Assembly: GCF_900156545.1 (NCBI RefSeq)
Contig: NZ_FTNW01000002.1
Coordinates: forward strand, 62,001-126,000
From: Aquipseudomonas alcaligenes
GTDB taxonomy: Bacteria > Pseudomonadota > Gammaproteobacteria > Pseudomonadales > Pseudomonadaceae
Direction of reading: 5' to 3'
Length of the DNA: 64,000 nt
Positions 35,337 to 44,949 of this stretch are shown here, in pieces. The translations under genes and the position numbers were made by a program. Below the pieces are notes generated by a model. It was not told the DNA's origin and made no database searches. It worked only from the letters and a program-made list of their open reading frames with translations. The number at the start of each line of letters is the position of its first letter. The stretch's first letter is position 1.

Positions 35337-38072
35337 TTACTTGTCTTCGCTGCGCTGGTGCTTGAAGAACACACCACTATCACCGAACGCGGAGGCGATG
35401 AACGGCGAGGTCAGCTCCAGCTCGCCAACCTTCACCGCGCTGCTGCGCCGTTGCTGGGCATAGCTGCGGTTGGTGGACGGGATGATCGAGGTCTTGACCT
35501 CCATCGAGGTGGCATACACGTCATACAGCGTGGTACCGGCGTTGAGCGTCACCAGGTCATTACGGAAGTCGTGAGCAGCGGTGGAGAACAGGCTGCGCAC
35601 TTCTGCCCGTGGCACGAAGTAGACCTGGGTCGGTGCCTTGACCGACGAGACGCTCTGGCCGTCCTGCTTGATCTTGGCCAGATGATCGACCCGCAGTTGG
35701 GTCGGCTTCAGCGAGACCGCGGCGAACAGCACCTGCAGGCTGTCGACCAGCCCTGCATCAACGATCTGCGACAGCTCATTGGCGAAGAAGTTGTAGTTCT
35801 GCCCCTGACCAGTCCAGCTTTGCAGGGCCGCGACGTTGCGCGAAGGCTTGCCATCGACGAAGGCCTTCCACGACAGTCCCGGCTGGAAGCCGTTCTTGCC
35901 CGGCTCGGCGGCCAGCGACAGGCGCAGCAAACCATGGTCCGCGCCCTGGAACAGGCCAGTGTAGGGGTTGCCAGCCACCGGCTTGAACTTGACCTTGGCC
36001 ATCACACCATGCTGATGCATGCCCTTGGTGTAATCGGCCGGCACTACGTCAACGTCCTCACGCACCTTCTTCCACAGGGTGTTGGCCAGCAGGGCCGAGG
36101 TGTTGGTGTCAGCCAGCTGCGGCAGCTGACCATCGGCATACTGGCTACGCAGGGCGCCGTTGACCCACAGGTTGTCCTGCTTGGCCTTGGCCGGCCAGGT
36201 CTGGTAGTCGGCCGGGATGTTCAGACCCCAGGGCTTGAAGGCGTTCTCCACGCCGACCAGGCTGCCGACCAGATCCGGATTGTGGCGTTTAAGCACGTCG
36301 ACCATGGTGGTGTTTTCAACCCAGGCCAGACCCTCGGCGGTGTAGATCTCCGGGCGGTAGTCCTTGGTGTAGAAGCGGTCGGTCATCAGGCGGCGCGAGG
36401 CGTTCATGATGAAGATCTGGAAGGCCGTCTCGCCGAAGGCGAAGCCATCCGGACGCACGGTCTCGGCCAGCATGCCGACCAGGGTGTCGATCTTCTCGAT
36501 GTCATTGCCGTAGAGGCGCTTGAGGTTGGCCAGGGTGGCCGGATCGGTAGTCAGGTCCTCGAACTTGGTGATCGGATTGAGGCCGATCTCGCGGCGGAAC
36601 TCGTTGTAGCGCGGTACGCCGCGCTCGCGGTCACGCAACACGTCGATGGTCGCCAGGTCGATGTTGCCGACCAGCGGAATCGACAGGTTGCGCAGGAAGT
36701 TCGGGTAGTTGTTGAGGGTCAGCGAGCCCGGGTTGGTGATGCCGAAGGAGTACCACAGGCGCTGCGGATGTTCGCCGTTGAGCAGGCTCTCGGCATCGCG
36801 GTCACGGGTGTTCTGCAGCGGCACACTGCGCGAAATGATGTTGGAGCCGATGTCGTAGACATCGACCTTGTCGCGCATCAGCGGGTGCATGCGGTAGACC
36901 GCAACGAACTCCTCGGTGAGGGTGTAAGGCACGCCGTAGTTGTTCGGGTTGGTCGAACCAACGATACCGGCCAGGGCATGGTCGATGGCCGAGCTGCCGG
37001 CCTGGCTGCCGTCGATGCCGAGGATGCGCAGGACGAAGGAGTTGGAGCTGGCCAGGTCCTCCTGCAGCATGCGCGCCTCTTCCTGGTACTTGTCGCGGTT
37101 CGGGCCGGAGCCCAGCAGGCCCCACCAGTTGGCATACATGGCACGTTCGGTGACCGGGTTGGCGATCACCGCCGGGGTCCATTCCACGGTGTGGATCTTG
37201 GCCATCAGTGCCGAATTGACCAGACGCGCGCGGTCATACAGCCACTGGTCGTCCTTGTCCGGATACTTCTGCTTGAGCATCGCCGCGATGGCGTTGTGTT
37301 CCTTGGTGAACAGCTGGTGCAGCATGCTCAGGCCGACCCACCAGTTCTCGTTGAAGCCGGTGATCGGCTTGCCACTGATGAAATCGGTCGGCAGGGTGCC
37401 ATCCGGATTGATCTTCAGCTTGCCATCAACGAAGGCGCGGACCTTGTCGTTGGTGGCCTTGTTGCTGCCGTACAGCTGCGAACCGTCCCACCAGTGAGTG
37501 TTGTGGTTACGGTAGGTGGCCGGCTTGCCGGCTTCGGCAGCGGTGCGGCTCGGGTCGGCCTGGGTGCGGCGCACGGAGAGGTTGCCAGAGCCGAGCACGT
37601 CGCCGGCCGGCAGCGGGACCTGGATCGGATTGGCTTCGGCGTTGGGGCCGTGGTCGACCCAGTCATGCACCATGAACTGGATCCAGGAAGCGGCAATGAA
37701 GTTGAGGCTGGGCGCCGGCTTGAACTCGCCGCGCGCCATCAGCACGTTACTCACTTCCCGCGGGTTGGGGCTGAGCAGGGTATCGGCTTCGGTTTCGCCG
37801 TGGGTCACGGCGGGGTTCACGTTGCGCCCGAAACGGCGGTAAACGGAGCCCTCGGCCGGGTTGGAAAGGATGTTACAGGTGCCGTCCTCGGTGCGTGCGA
37901 CCTGGCTGCGCGCGTCACAGGTGATGGTGGCGTTGGCGGCAGGCAGGTTGTCGACGTCGAACAGGTTTTCCTTGAACAGCACGTCGCGCTCGAGCGCGAG
38001 CGTGATAAGCCCGGCATAGATGCCCAGAGTGCCGAACTTGACCAAGCTCGGCCACGTGACCCAAACAGACAT
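35337..38072 (-). CDS. Animal-type heme peroxidase, fatty-acid dioxygenase/cyclooxygenase-like
   Basis: This 911-residue protein starts at 38072, set by a GGGAG site. An N-terminal hydrophobic segment (about 8-27) may be an uncleaved signal anchor. Residues about 120-620 form an animal heme peroxidase domain. The distal motif WIQFMVHDW places His at 136 with Gln four before it, and the proximal motif EEFVAVYRMHPLM places His at 396 with Tyr at 393. This Y-x2-H spacing is that of cyclooxygenases and alpha-dioxygenases, where the Tyr forms the radical that attacks fatty acids. Oxidation of a fatty acid at the membrane is inferred. The gene follows the MalT-type regulator and lies between the two xcp operons. 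Confidence 0.87.
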   Translation of the reverse strand: MSVWVTWPSLVKFGTLGIYAGLITLALERDVLFKENLFDVDNLPAANATITCDARSQVARTEDGTCNILSNPAEGSVYRRFGRNVNPAVTHGETEADTLLSPNPREVSNVLMARGEFKPAPSLNFIAASWIQFMVHDWVDHGPNAEANPIQVPLPAGDVLGSGNLSVRRTQADPSRTAAEAGKPATYRNHNTHWWDGSQLYGSNKATNDKVRAFVDGKLKINPDGTLPTDFISGKPITGFNENWWVGLSMLHQLFTKEHNAIAAMLKQKYPDKDDQWLYDRARLVNSALMAKIHTVEWTPAVIANPVTERAMYANWWGLLGSGPNRDKYQEEARMLQEDLASSNSFVLRILGIDGSQAGSSAIDHALAGIVGSTNPNNYGVPYTLTEEFVAVYRMHPLMRDKVDVYDIGSNIISRSVPLQNTRDRDAESLLNGEHPQRLWYSFGITNPGSLTLNNYPNFLRNLSIPLVGNIDLATIDVLRDRERGVPRYNEFRREIGLNPITKFEDLTTDPATLANLKRLYGNDIEKIDTLVGMLAETVRPDGFAFGETAFQIFIMNASRRLMTDRFYTKDYRPEIYTAEGLAWVENTTMVDVLKRHNPDLVGSLVGVENAFKPWGLNIPADYQTWPAKAKQDNLWVNGALRSQYADGQLPQLADTNTSALLANTLWKKVREDVDVVPADYTKGMHQHGVMAKVKFKPVAGNPYTGLFQGADHGLLRLSLAAEPGKNGFQPGLSWKAFVDGKPSRNVAALQSWTGQGQNYNFFANELSQIVDAGLVDSLQVLFAAVSLKPTQLRVDHLAKIKQDGQSVSSVKAPTQVYFVPRAEVRSLFSTAAHDFRNDLVTLNAGTTLYDVYATSMEVKTSIIPSTNRSYAQQRRSSAVKVGELELTSPFIASAFGDSGVFFKHQRSEDK

Positions 38073-38152
38073 GGCGTAATCTCCCGATTCTTCTTGTACT
38101 AATAAGTGGGGCGCCGGTTTTCCGGCTGGCGGGAGATTAGGGATTGCTCGCC

Positions 38153-38188
38153 TTCGATCCACCCTCCTGCCGGAGGGGGATGGTCGAA
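38153..38188. other. Large imperfect stem-loop between the regulator and peroxidase genes
   Basis: TTCGA (38153-38157) and TCGAA (38184-38188) enclose CCCTCC/GGAGGG arms with small bulges and a TGCC loop. It begins directly after the regulator's stop codon. It lacks a T run, so it may be an operator or RNA processing site rather than an intrinsic terminator. Confidence 0.4.
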
Positions 38189-38189
38189 A

Positions 38190-40820
38190 TCAACTGCCGC
38201 GCTGCTGCATGGCGAGGATGGCCTCGGTGCGACCGGAAAGGTTGAGCTTCGAGTAGATGTTCTTCAGGTGCCATTTGGTGGTGGACAGCGCAATGCCCGT
38301 GCTGGCGCTGATCTCCGTGTTGGACAGCCCGCGTAACAGGCAGGCGAAGATCTCCGCCTCCTTGTCGGTCAGCTGGCTCACCAGGCTGGCCAGTGGTGCC
38401 TCCGGCGGCCGGCTCTCGGCCAGGAGAAACTCGGCATAGGCCTCGCTGTACGCCTCGGGCACCTGCAGCCGGCCGGCGCGCAGCAGGCCGAACACAGCCT
38501 CGGCGAAGCCGGGCGCCTCGTCGAACACCGAGCGGTTGATGTTGACGATGCCGAAGCGCTCGACCAGCTGCAGCAGTGCCTTGACCTGCTGCTCTTCGTT
38601 CAGCTGCGGCGCCTCCAGCACCAGCAGGTTGGCCTCCACCACCAGCGCCCGCGCCTTCATTTCGCTCTTGTGCAGCGACTGCGCCAGTACCTTGAGGATG
38701 CGACAGGCACGCGGCTGCGCGCCGCGCGCCACCAGCCAGTAGACCGCCGCCAGGCCGAAGCGCTCCCAGCACTCGTCGTAGGGCTGCACCCTCTCCCACT
38801 CGCCGGTGGCCAGCCGCTCCTCGATACCCAGACGCTGAGCCAGGGCATCCAGCGCCGCCGGGCGGCCGTCGAGAAAGGCCTGACGCATGCTTTCCTGCGC
38901 CACCTGGCTGGCGAAGCGCGCGTAGTTGCCGAGCTGCAGGATGCGCGACAGCTGCTCCAGCAGACGACCGGCACGGCCCGGCGACTGGCGCCGGTAGAGC
39001 AGGCGCGACAGGGTGATGTGCACCGTGGCAATGGTCTCGGTGGCCGATGACGAGGTGACCATGGCCATCAGGTCCTCGCACAGCTGCTGGGCCGCGGCCA
39101 GCTGGTTCTGTTCGTACAGCGCCACCACCATGGCCGTGGCGCGATTGACCCAGGCCGGTGACGAGCGCTGGGTGCGCCGGTAGTCCTGACAGACATCCTT
39201 GCGCGCGCAGGTCGGGCGCCCGGCGTTGCGATGGCACAAGGCGATGATCAGGTCGGCGTAACTCTCCAGGAACAGTTGGCCGGTCTGCGCCAGCAGCGCC
39301 TTGGCCTCCAGCGCCAGGCCGATGGAGCGTTCCAGCCGGCCGTGCATCAGGTGGTGATAGGCAAGGATCGTCAGGTGCAGGGCGCGCGTATCGGAACTCA
39401 CGCCCGCCTCCAGCAGCCCTGGCCAGCGCCCCTCCGGGTCGAACGCCAGGTCATGCTGGAACAGCTCCAGGTTGAGCGCCAGCACCTGCCGCCGCGGCTC
39501 CTCCAGCCCCTCCCGACCGGCACTGTACGTCGCCAGCTCGTCCAGGCAGTAACGCGCCTGATGGAAGCGCCGAGACAGGGTCAGGGCCAGAATCATCGGC
39601 ACCAGCAGACGCGGACTCTCGCGCAGCTGCACCTCACTGAGCGGTTCCAGCCACTTCAGCACCTCGGCGAAATGCCCCGTGCGCACCCAGAGGTCGCAGG
39701 CCTCCTCCAGCAGCGCCTGGAACAGCGCCGGCTCGCCGCAGCGCTGGGCATGCTGCAGGGCCGGCTCCAGCTCGCCACGCTGGCGGAACACCAGCGCGGC
39801 GCGCCCATGCAGTCCCGGGACCTCCAGCGGCTTGTGCAGGGACAGGCGCTTGGCCAGGAAATCATGCAGCAAGGCGTGGTAGCGATAGCAGCCGGGCTGT
39901 TCGGCCACCGGCAACATGAACAGTTCGCGGGCGGCCAGGTCCTCCAGCAGCAGGGCCGAGCCGCTGCGCTCCAGCACGCGGTCGCAGAGCTCGCCATCGA
40001 AGCGCTCGAACAGCGCGCAACTGAGCAGGAAATCATGCATCTGCGGCGACAGGCGCTTGAGTACCACATGGCCGAAGTAATCGACGATCTCCGGCTGGCT
40101 GCCATTGAAGCGCTCCAGCGCGACAGTGCCGAAACGCGCATAGGCCAGCAGCGCCACCTTGACCCCCGCCATCCAGCCCTCGGTCATCGTCATCAGACCG
40201 TCGATGTAGTCGGCGCTGAGTTCGGGGCCACCCAGGTGGGCATTGAGCTGCTGGATCTGGGTCGGCGACAGGCGCAGGTCGTGCTGGTCGATGTGCAGCA
40301 GCTTGTTTTCCAGCTTCAGGCGACTGAGCGAGAAGCCCGGGTGGTTGCGCCCGGAGAGAATCACCCGCACAGGGCCCTGCAGCCGCTCCAGCATGGCCAG
40401 CAGCACGTCGAGAATGGTCGGCTGGTTGATGAACTGGAAATCGTCCAGCACCACATAGAGGCGCGTGTCGATGCGGTTCAGCGCGTCGGCCAGGTACTCA
40501 CCCACCACCCCGGGCGCCTGGTACATCTCGGCGGCGAAGGGGTTGAACCAGGACACGTCGAAATCCTCGACCTGGGCGCGAATGGCTTCGGCGAGGTGAC
40601 GAAAGAAGCGCACCGGCTCGTTGTCACGCGCCTGCAGCGGGTAATGCACCACACTGCCGGGCGCGCGCGATGCCTGCCAATGCGCCAGCAGGGTCGACTT
40701 GCCGGAGCCAGCCGGCGCCAGCAGTACGGTCAGGGGAAACTGCTCGCAGTGACGGAGCAGCTCCAGCAGCTCTTCACGGGCAAAGCCGGGCGGCGCCAGG
40801 AGCGGTTTGCGATCGTCCAT
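38190..40820 (-). CDS. MalT-type (LAL) LuxR family transcriptional regulator
   Basis: This 876-residue protein has an N-terminal ATP-binding domain with Walker A APAGSGKST (35-43), a long helical repeat (TPR-like) middle and a C-terminal LuxR helix-turn-helix (about 810-876, with LTDKEAEIFACLLRGLSNTE and TKWHLKNIYSKL). This is the MalT/AlkS/AcoK class, which is usually activated by a small inducer and ATP. It probably controls the peroxidase gene 117 bases downstream, and possibly the flanking xcp operons. I recall, without being able to check, that a MalT-like gene (orfV) was described between xcp operons in P. alcaligenes. Confidence 0.9.
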   Translation of the reverse strand: MDDRKPLLAPPGFAREELLELLRHCEQFPLTVLLAPAGSGKSTLLAHWQASRAPGSVVHYPLQARDNEPVRFFRHLAEAIRAQVEDFDVSWFNPFAAEMYQAPGVVGEYLADALNRIDTRLYVVLDDFQFINQPTILDVLLAMLERLQGPVRVILSGRNHPGFSLSRLKLENKLLHIDQHDLRLSPTQIQQLNAHLGGPELSADYIDGLMTMTEGWMAGVKVALLAYARFGTVALERFNGSQPEIVDYFGHVVLKRLSPQMHDFLLSCALFERFDGELCDRVLERSGSALLLEDLAARELFMLPVAEQPGCYRYHALLHDFLAKRLSLHKPLEVPGLHGRAALVFRQRGELEPALQHAQRCGEPALFQALLEEACDLWVRTGHFAEVLKWLEPLSEVQLRESPRLLVPMILALTLSRRFHQARYCLDELATYSAGREGLEEPRRQVLALNLELFQHDLAFDPEGRWPGLLEAGVSSDTRALHLTILAYHHLMHGRLERSIGLALEAKALLAQTGQLFLESYADLIIALCHRNAGRPTCARKDVCQDYRRTQRSSPAWVNRATAMVVALYEQNQLAAAQQLCEDLMAMVTSSSATETIATVHITLSRLLYRRQSPGRAGRLLEQLSRILQLGNYARFASQVAQESMRQAFLDGRPAALDALAQRLGIEERLATGEWERVQPYDECWERFGLAAVYWLVARGAQPRACRILKVLAQSLHKSEMKARALVVEANLLVLEAPQLNEEQQVKALLQLVERFGIVNINRSVFDEAPGFAEAVFGLLRAGRLQVPEAYSEAYAEFLLAESRPPEAPLASLVSQLTDKEAEIFACLLRGLSNTEISASTGIALSTTKWHLKNIYSKLNLSGRTEAILAMQQRGS

Positions 40821-41082
40821 TGCATGATCCTGTCAGGCTTATTTTTATTGTTGAACGGCAGGTATCTGGCGACCGATGATAACGGCTCGCCGAGGGGAAG
40901 TTTCGAAATGTTTCACGCTTCGGACAGCGGGCAAGGGTGGACCAGCACGCAGATCATCACATGGGCGCGCCATGCAACCAGCAATTGCGGTATGGTTGGC
41001 GGCGCCCGCTGAGTGCGGGCCTGACCGATGCGAGCCAGCAGAGCTCACACGCACATAAGAAGGACACCGGGGGATAGATGCA
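40821..41082. other. Divergent promoter region, regulator versus gspCD
   Basis: This 262-base space should hold the promoters of the MalT-type regulator (minus) and gspCD (plus). I see no convincing lux-type box or sigma-70 pair. A GGGGG ribosome site precedes the gspC start. Confidence 0.4.
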
Positions 41083-41721
41083 TTGAGCGCAACCAGCACC
41101 CGCCTGCCCGCCTGGCTGCGGCGCCACGGCGTGACAGCACTCTGCCTGTTGGTGGTACTGCTGATCACCCTCAGTCTGACCCGCCAGAGCGTCGACCTCC
41201 TGCGTCTGCTGCGCAGCAGCGCCGCCACGACCGAGCCTGCGGCCGCCCTGGAGCAGCGCCAGGCACCCTCGCTGACGCGCCTGCAGTACCTGTTCGGCAC
41301 CCCGGCACTGCCTCCGGGCAGCGCACAGAACGCCCCTCCGACCAAGCAGCAGATGACCCTGCTGGCCAGCTTCGTCAACCCGGATGCACAGCGCTCGACG
41401 GCCATCATCCAGATCGCCGGCGACAAGCCCAAGCGCGTCGGCGTGGGTGACGAAATCAATTCCAGCACCCGCCTGCATGCGGTGCACAAGGACCACGTGG
41501 TACTGGATCGTGGTGGCCGCGAAGAGAGCCTGCATTTCCCCGCCATCCGCCAGCCCTCGCTGATGTCCTCGACCTACAACCCGCAGGAACCCACCGCCCT
41601 GCAACTGGAACAACTGCAGGACGAGGACGTACAGGCCCTGCAGGAGCGCATACAGACCCTTCAACAACGCATGGAAGGCGAAGGCGACATGCCGCAGCCG
41701 GACGCGCCGGAAGCCGAATAG
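41083..41721 (+). CDS. gspC: Type II secretion protein GspC (XcpP)
   Basis: This 212-residue inner-membrane protein connects the platform to the secretin. It has one membrane helix (about 18-35), the conserved HR domain (TLLASFVNPDAQRSTAIIQI through the following strands, near 91-145) and a C-terminal coiled coil rich in Gln and Glu (about 170-200) instead of a PDZ domain, as in XcpP. The only good start is a TTG at 41083 behind GGGGG; the nearby ATG at 41078 is out of frame. gspD begins three bases after its stop. Confidence 0.9.
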   Translation: MSATSTRLPAWLRRHGVTALCLLVVLLITLSLTRQSVDLLRLLRSSAATTEPAAALEQRQAPSLTRLQYLFGTPALPPGSAQNAPPTKQQMTLLASFVNPDAQRSTAIIQIAGDKPKRVGVGDEINSSTRLHAVHKDHVVLDRGGREESLHFPAIRQPSLMSSTYNPQEPTALQLEQLQDEDVQALQERIQTLQQRMEGEGDMPQPDAPEAE

Positions 41722-41724
41722 CCC

Positions 41725-43680
41725 ATGACCGATCGCACATTCCTCTCGCCCAAACGCCTGACTCTCGCCCTGCTGCTGGCCGCAGGCTGCCTCGGCACCC
41801 CCTTGCCCGTGGCGCTCGCCGCCCAACCTGCGGCGGCGGTGACTCAGGGTGCCGAGACCTGGACCATCAACATGAAGGACGCCGACATTCGCGACTTCAT
41901 CGACCAGGTGGCGGAGATCTCCGGCGAAACCTTCGTGGTCGACCCGCGCGTCAAGGGTCAGGTGACGGTGATCTCCAAGCATCCGCTGGGCCTGGAAGAG
42001 GTCTACCAGCTGTTCCTCTCGGTCATGAGCACCCATGGCTTCAGCGTGCTGGCCCAGGGCGACCAGGCGCGCATCGTGCCGGTGACCGAGGCCCGCAGCG
42101 CCGCCAACAGCAGCAACAGCGCGCCGGATGACGTACAGACCGAGCTGATCCAGGTGCAGCACACCTCGGTCAACGAACTGATCCCGCTGATTCGCCCGCT
42201 GGTGCCACAGAACGGCCACCTGGCCGCCGTGGCCGCCTCCAATGCACTGATCATCAGTGATCGCCGCGCCAACATCGAACGCATCCGCCAGCTGATCAAC
42301 GATCTCGATGCCCAGGGCGGCGGCGACTACAACGTGATCAACCTGCAGCACGCCTGGGTACTGGACGCCGCCGAGGCCCTGAACAGTGCGGTGATGCGCA
42401 ACGAGCGCAAGGATGGTGCCGGCACCCGGGTGATCGCCGACGCGCGCACCAATCGCCTGATCATCCTCGGTCCGCCAGCCGCGCGCCAGCGCCTGGCCAA
42501 CCTGGCACGCTCGCTGGATATCCCCAGTACCCGCTCGGCCAATGCCCGGGTGATCCGCCTGCGCCACAGTGATGCCAAAAGCCTGGCCGAAACCCTCGGC
42601 GACGTGGCCGAAGGACTGAAGACGCCGGAAGGCGGTGAGGCCGCCAACAGCAAGCCGCAGAACATCCTGATCCGCGCCGACGAGAGCCTCAACGCCCTGG
42701 TCCTGCTGGCCGAGCCGGATACCGTGGCGACCCTGGAGGAAATCGTGCGCAACCTCGACGTCCCGCGCGCCCAGGTGATGGTCGAGGCCGCCATCGTCGA
42801 GATCTCCGGCGATATCAGCGACGCCCTTGGTGTGCAGTGGGCGGTGGACGCGCGCGGCGACAGCGGTGGCCTGGGCGGGGTCAACTTCGGCAATACCGGC
42901 CTGTCGGTCGGCACCGTGCTGCGCGCCATTCAGGAAGACAAGATTCCCGACAACCTGACTCTGCCGGATGGCGCCATCATCGGCATCGGTACCGACAGCT
43001 TCGGCGCACTCATCACCGCCCTCTCCTCCAACAGCAAGAGCAACCTGCTGTCGACACCCAGTCTGCTGACCCTGGACAACCAGCAGGCAGAGATTCTGGT
43101 GGGCCAGAACGTGCCGTTCCAGACCGGCTCCTACACCACCGACGCCTCGGGCGCGAACAACCCCTTCACCACCATCGAGCGCGAAGACATCGGCGTGACC
43201 CTCAAGGTCACCCCGCATATCAACGACGGCGCCACCCTGCGCCTGGAGGTGGAACAGGAGATTTCCTCAATCGCCCCCAGCACGGGCGTCAACTCACAGG
43301 CGGTCGACCTGGTGACCAACAAGCGCTCGATCAAGAGCGTGATTCTCGCCGACGACGGCCAGGTCATCGTGCTCGGCGGCCTGATCCAGGACGACGTCAC
43401 CAGTACCGACTCCAAGGTGCCACTGCTCGGTGACATCCCGGTGATCGGTCGCCTGTTCCGCTCGACCAAGGACACCCATATCAAGCGCAACCTGATGGTC
43501 TTCCTGCGCCCGACCGTGGTCCGCGACCGCGCCGGTATGGCCACCCTGTCGGGCAAGAAGTTCAACGACATCAGCGTGCTGGGCGCCGACGAGAACGGCA
43601 ACAGCAGCCTGCCGGGCGATGCCGTGCGTCTGTTCGACAAACCCGGGGCAGCCGCCATCGACCTGCGCAAGGCCGAATAG
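41725..43680 (+). CDS. gspD: Type II secretion secretin GspD (XcpQ)
   Basis: This 651-residue outer-membrane secretin has a signal peptide ending near PLPVALA, followed by the N0 domain (WTINMKDADIRDFIDQVAEI) and the N1-N3 repeats (about 120-340). The C-terminal secretin core includes VPFQTGSYTTDAS and VIVLGGLIQDD. The length matches XcpQ. It is co-transcribed with gspC and ends at a strong terminator shared with the convergent metZ gene. Confidence 0.96.
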   Translation: MTDRTFLSPKRLTLALLLAAGCLGTPLPVALAAQPAAAVTQGAETWTINMKDADIRDFIDQVAEISGETFVVDPRVKGQVTVISKHPLGLEEVYQLFLSVMSTHGFSVLAQGDQARIVPVTEARSAANSSNSAPDDVQTELIQVQHTSVNELIPLIRPLVPQNGHLAAVAASNALIISDRRANIERIRQLINDLDAQGGGDYNVINLQHAWVLDAAEALNSAVMRNERKDGAGTRVIADARTNRLIILGPPAARQRLANLARSLDIPSTRSANARVIRLRHSDAKSLAETLGDVAEGLKTPEGGEAANSKPQNILIRADESLNALVLLAEPDTVATLEEIVRNLDVPRAQVMVEAAIVEISGDISDALGVQWAVDARGDSGGLGGVNFGNTGLSVGTVLRAIQEDKIPDNLTLPDGAIIGIGTDSFGALITALSSNSKSNLLSTPSLLTLDNQQAEILVGQNVPFQTGSYTTDASGANNPFTTIEREDIGVTLKVTPHINDGATLRLEVEQEISSIAPSTGVNSQAVDLVTNKRSIKSVILADDGQVIVLGGLIQDDVTSTDSKVPLLGDIPVIGRLFRSTKDTHIKRNLMVFLRPTVVRDRAGMATLSGKKFNDISVLGADENGNSSLPGDAVRLFDKPGAAAIDLRKAE

Positions 43681-43695
43681 CGAAGTTGCGGAATG

Positions 43696-43724
43696 AAAAA
43701 CGCCGCTCGAAGAGCGGCGTTTTC
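43696..43724. terminator. Bidirectional terminator between gspD and metZ
   Basis: ACGCCGCTC (43700-43708) pairs with GAGCGGCGT (43712-43720), with a GAA loop, an A run before and TTTT after. It serves the convergent gspD and metZ genes. Confidence 0.9.
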
Positions 43725-43727
43725 GTT

Positions 43728-44939
43728 TTACAGGGCGGCCAATCCGCGGGCCAGGTCGGCCTTGAGATCCGCGACATCCTCCAGACCCACGGCAACGCGA
43801 ATCAGGTTGTCGCGGATGCCGGCGTTGGCCCGTTCCTGCGGCGACAGGCGACCGTGGGACGTGGTCGCCGGGTGGGCGATGGTGGTCTTGGTGTCACCCA
43901 GGTTGGTGGTGATCGAAATGACCTTCGTGGCGTCGATAAAGCGCCACGCCGCTTCCTTGCCGCCCTTGACCTCGAAGCTCACCACGGCGCCGAAGGCACT
44001 CTGCTGCCGCTTGGCCAGCTCATGCTGCGGGTGGCTGGGCAGCCCGGCGTAGTAGACCTTGTCGATGCCCGGCTGGGTCTCCAGCCACTGTGCCAGCGCC
44101 AGTGCACTGGCGCTGTGGGCCTGCATGCGCACGCGCAGGGTTTCCAGGCCCTTGAGGAACATCCAGGCATTGAACGGGCTGAGGGTCGGGCCGGCGGTCC
44201 GCAGGAAACCCACCACCGCCTCCATCTCGGCCTTGCGCCCGGCAACCACACCGCCAAGGCCACGCCCCTGGCCATCGATATACTTGGTCGCCGAGTGCAT
44301 GATGATGTCCGCACCGAGCTTCAGCGGTTGCTGCAGCGCCGGCGTGCAGAAGCAGTTGTCGACCACCAGCAGCGCCTTGTGGGCATGGGCGATCTCGGCC
44401 AGGGCGGCGATGTCCACCAACTCGGCCAGCGGGTTGGACGGCGACTCGACGAACAGCAGCTTGGTGTTGGGCTTGAACGCCGCGTCCCAGGCTGACAGAT
44501 CGGCCAGCGGCGGGTAATCCACCTCGATGCCGAAGCGCTTGAGGTACTTCTCGAACAGGCTGATGGTCGAGCCGAATACGCTGCGCGATACCAGCACATG
44601 GTCGCCAGCGCTGCACTGGCTCATCACGATGGCCAGGATCGCAGCCATGCCGGACGCGGTGGCCACCGCCTGCTCGGCGCCTTCCAGGGCGGCGATGCGC
44701 TCCTCGAAAGCCCGCACGGTCGGGTTGGTGTAGCGCGAGTAAACGTTGCCCGGCTGCTCGCCAGCGAAACGCGCGGCGGCGTCGGCGGCGCTACGGAACA
44801 CATAGCTGGAGGTGAGGAACATGGCTTCGCCATGCTCACCCTCCGGCGTGCGATGCTGGCCGGCGCGCACCGCCAGGGTGTCGAAGCCGACGCCTTCAAG
44901 GTCGCTGTCCAGCCGTCCCGCTTCCCACTCCAGACTCAT
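43728..44939 (-). CDS. metZ: O-succinylhomoserine sulfhydrylase
   Basis: This 403-residue PLP enzyme of the Cys/Met metabolism family forms homocysteine from O-succinylhomoserine and sulfide. The PLP lysine is 219 in HSATKYIDGQGRGLGG. The phosphate-binding SGMAAI (96-101) and SRYTNPT (68-74) stretches are present. Position after purF is the conserved Pseudomonas context for MetZ, separating it from cystathionine-type paralogues. It starts 11 bases after the purF stop. Confidence 0.95.
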   Translation of the reverse strand: MSLEWEAGRLDSDLEGVGFDTLAVRAGQHRTPEGEHGEAMFLTSSYVFRSAADAAARFAGEQPGNVYSRYTNPTVRAFEERIAALEGAEQAVATASGMAAILAIVMSQCSAGDHVLVSRSVFGSTISLFEKYLKRFGIEVDYPPLADLSAWDAAFKPNTKLLFVESPSNPLAELVDIAALAEIAHAHKALLVVDNCFCTPALQQPLKLGADIIMHSATKYIDGQGRGLGGVVAGRKAEMEAVVGFLRTAGPTLSPFNAWMFLKGLETLRVRMQAHSASALALAQWLETQPGIDKVYYAGLPSHPQHELAKRQQSAFGAVVSFEVKGGKEAAWRFIDATKVISITTNLGDTKTTIAHPATTSHGRLSPQERANAGIRDNLIRVAVGLEDVADLKADLARGLAAL

Positions 44940-44949
44940 TGTGCAGCCC

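Noticed and set aside
35358..38102. 914-codon plus-strand frame opposite the heme peroxidase
   Set aside because: Composition is that of an antisense shadow, and the minus strand encodes conserved heme ligands.
40821..41082. Search for a lux/las box before gspC
   Set aside because: No convincing dyad of the expected form was found, so none is reported.
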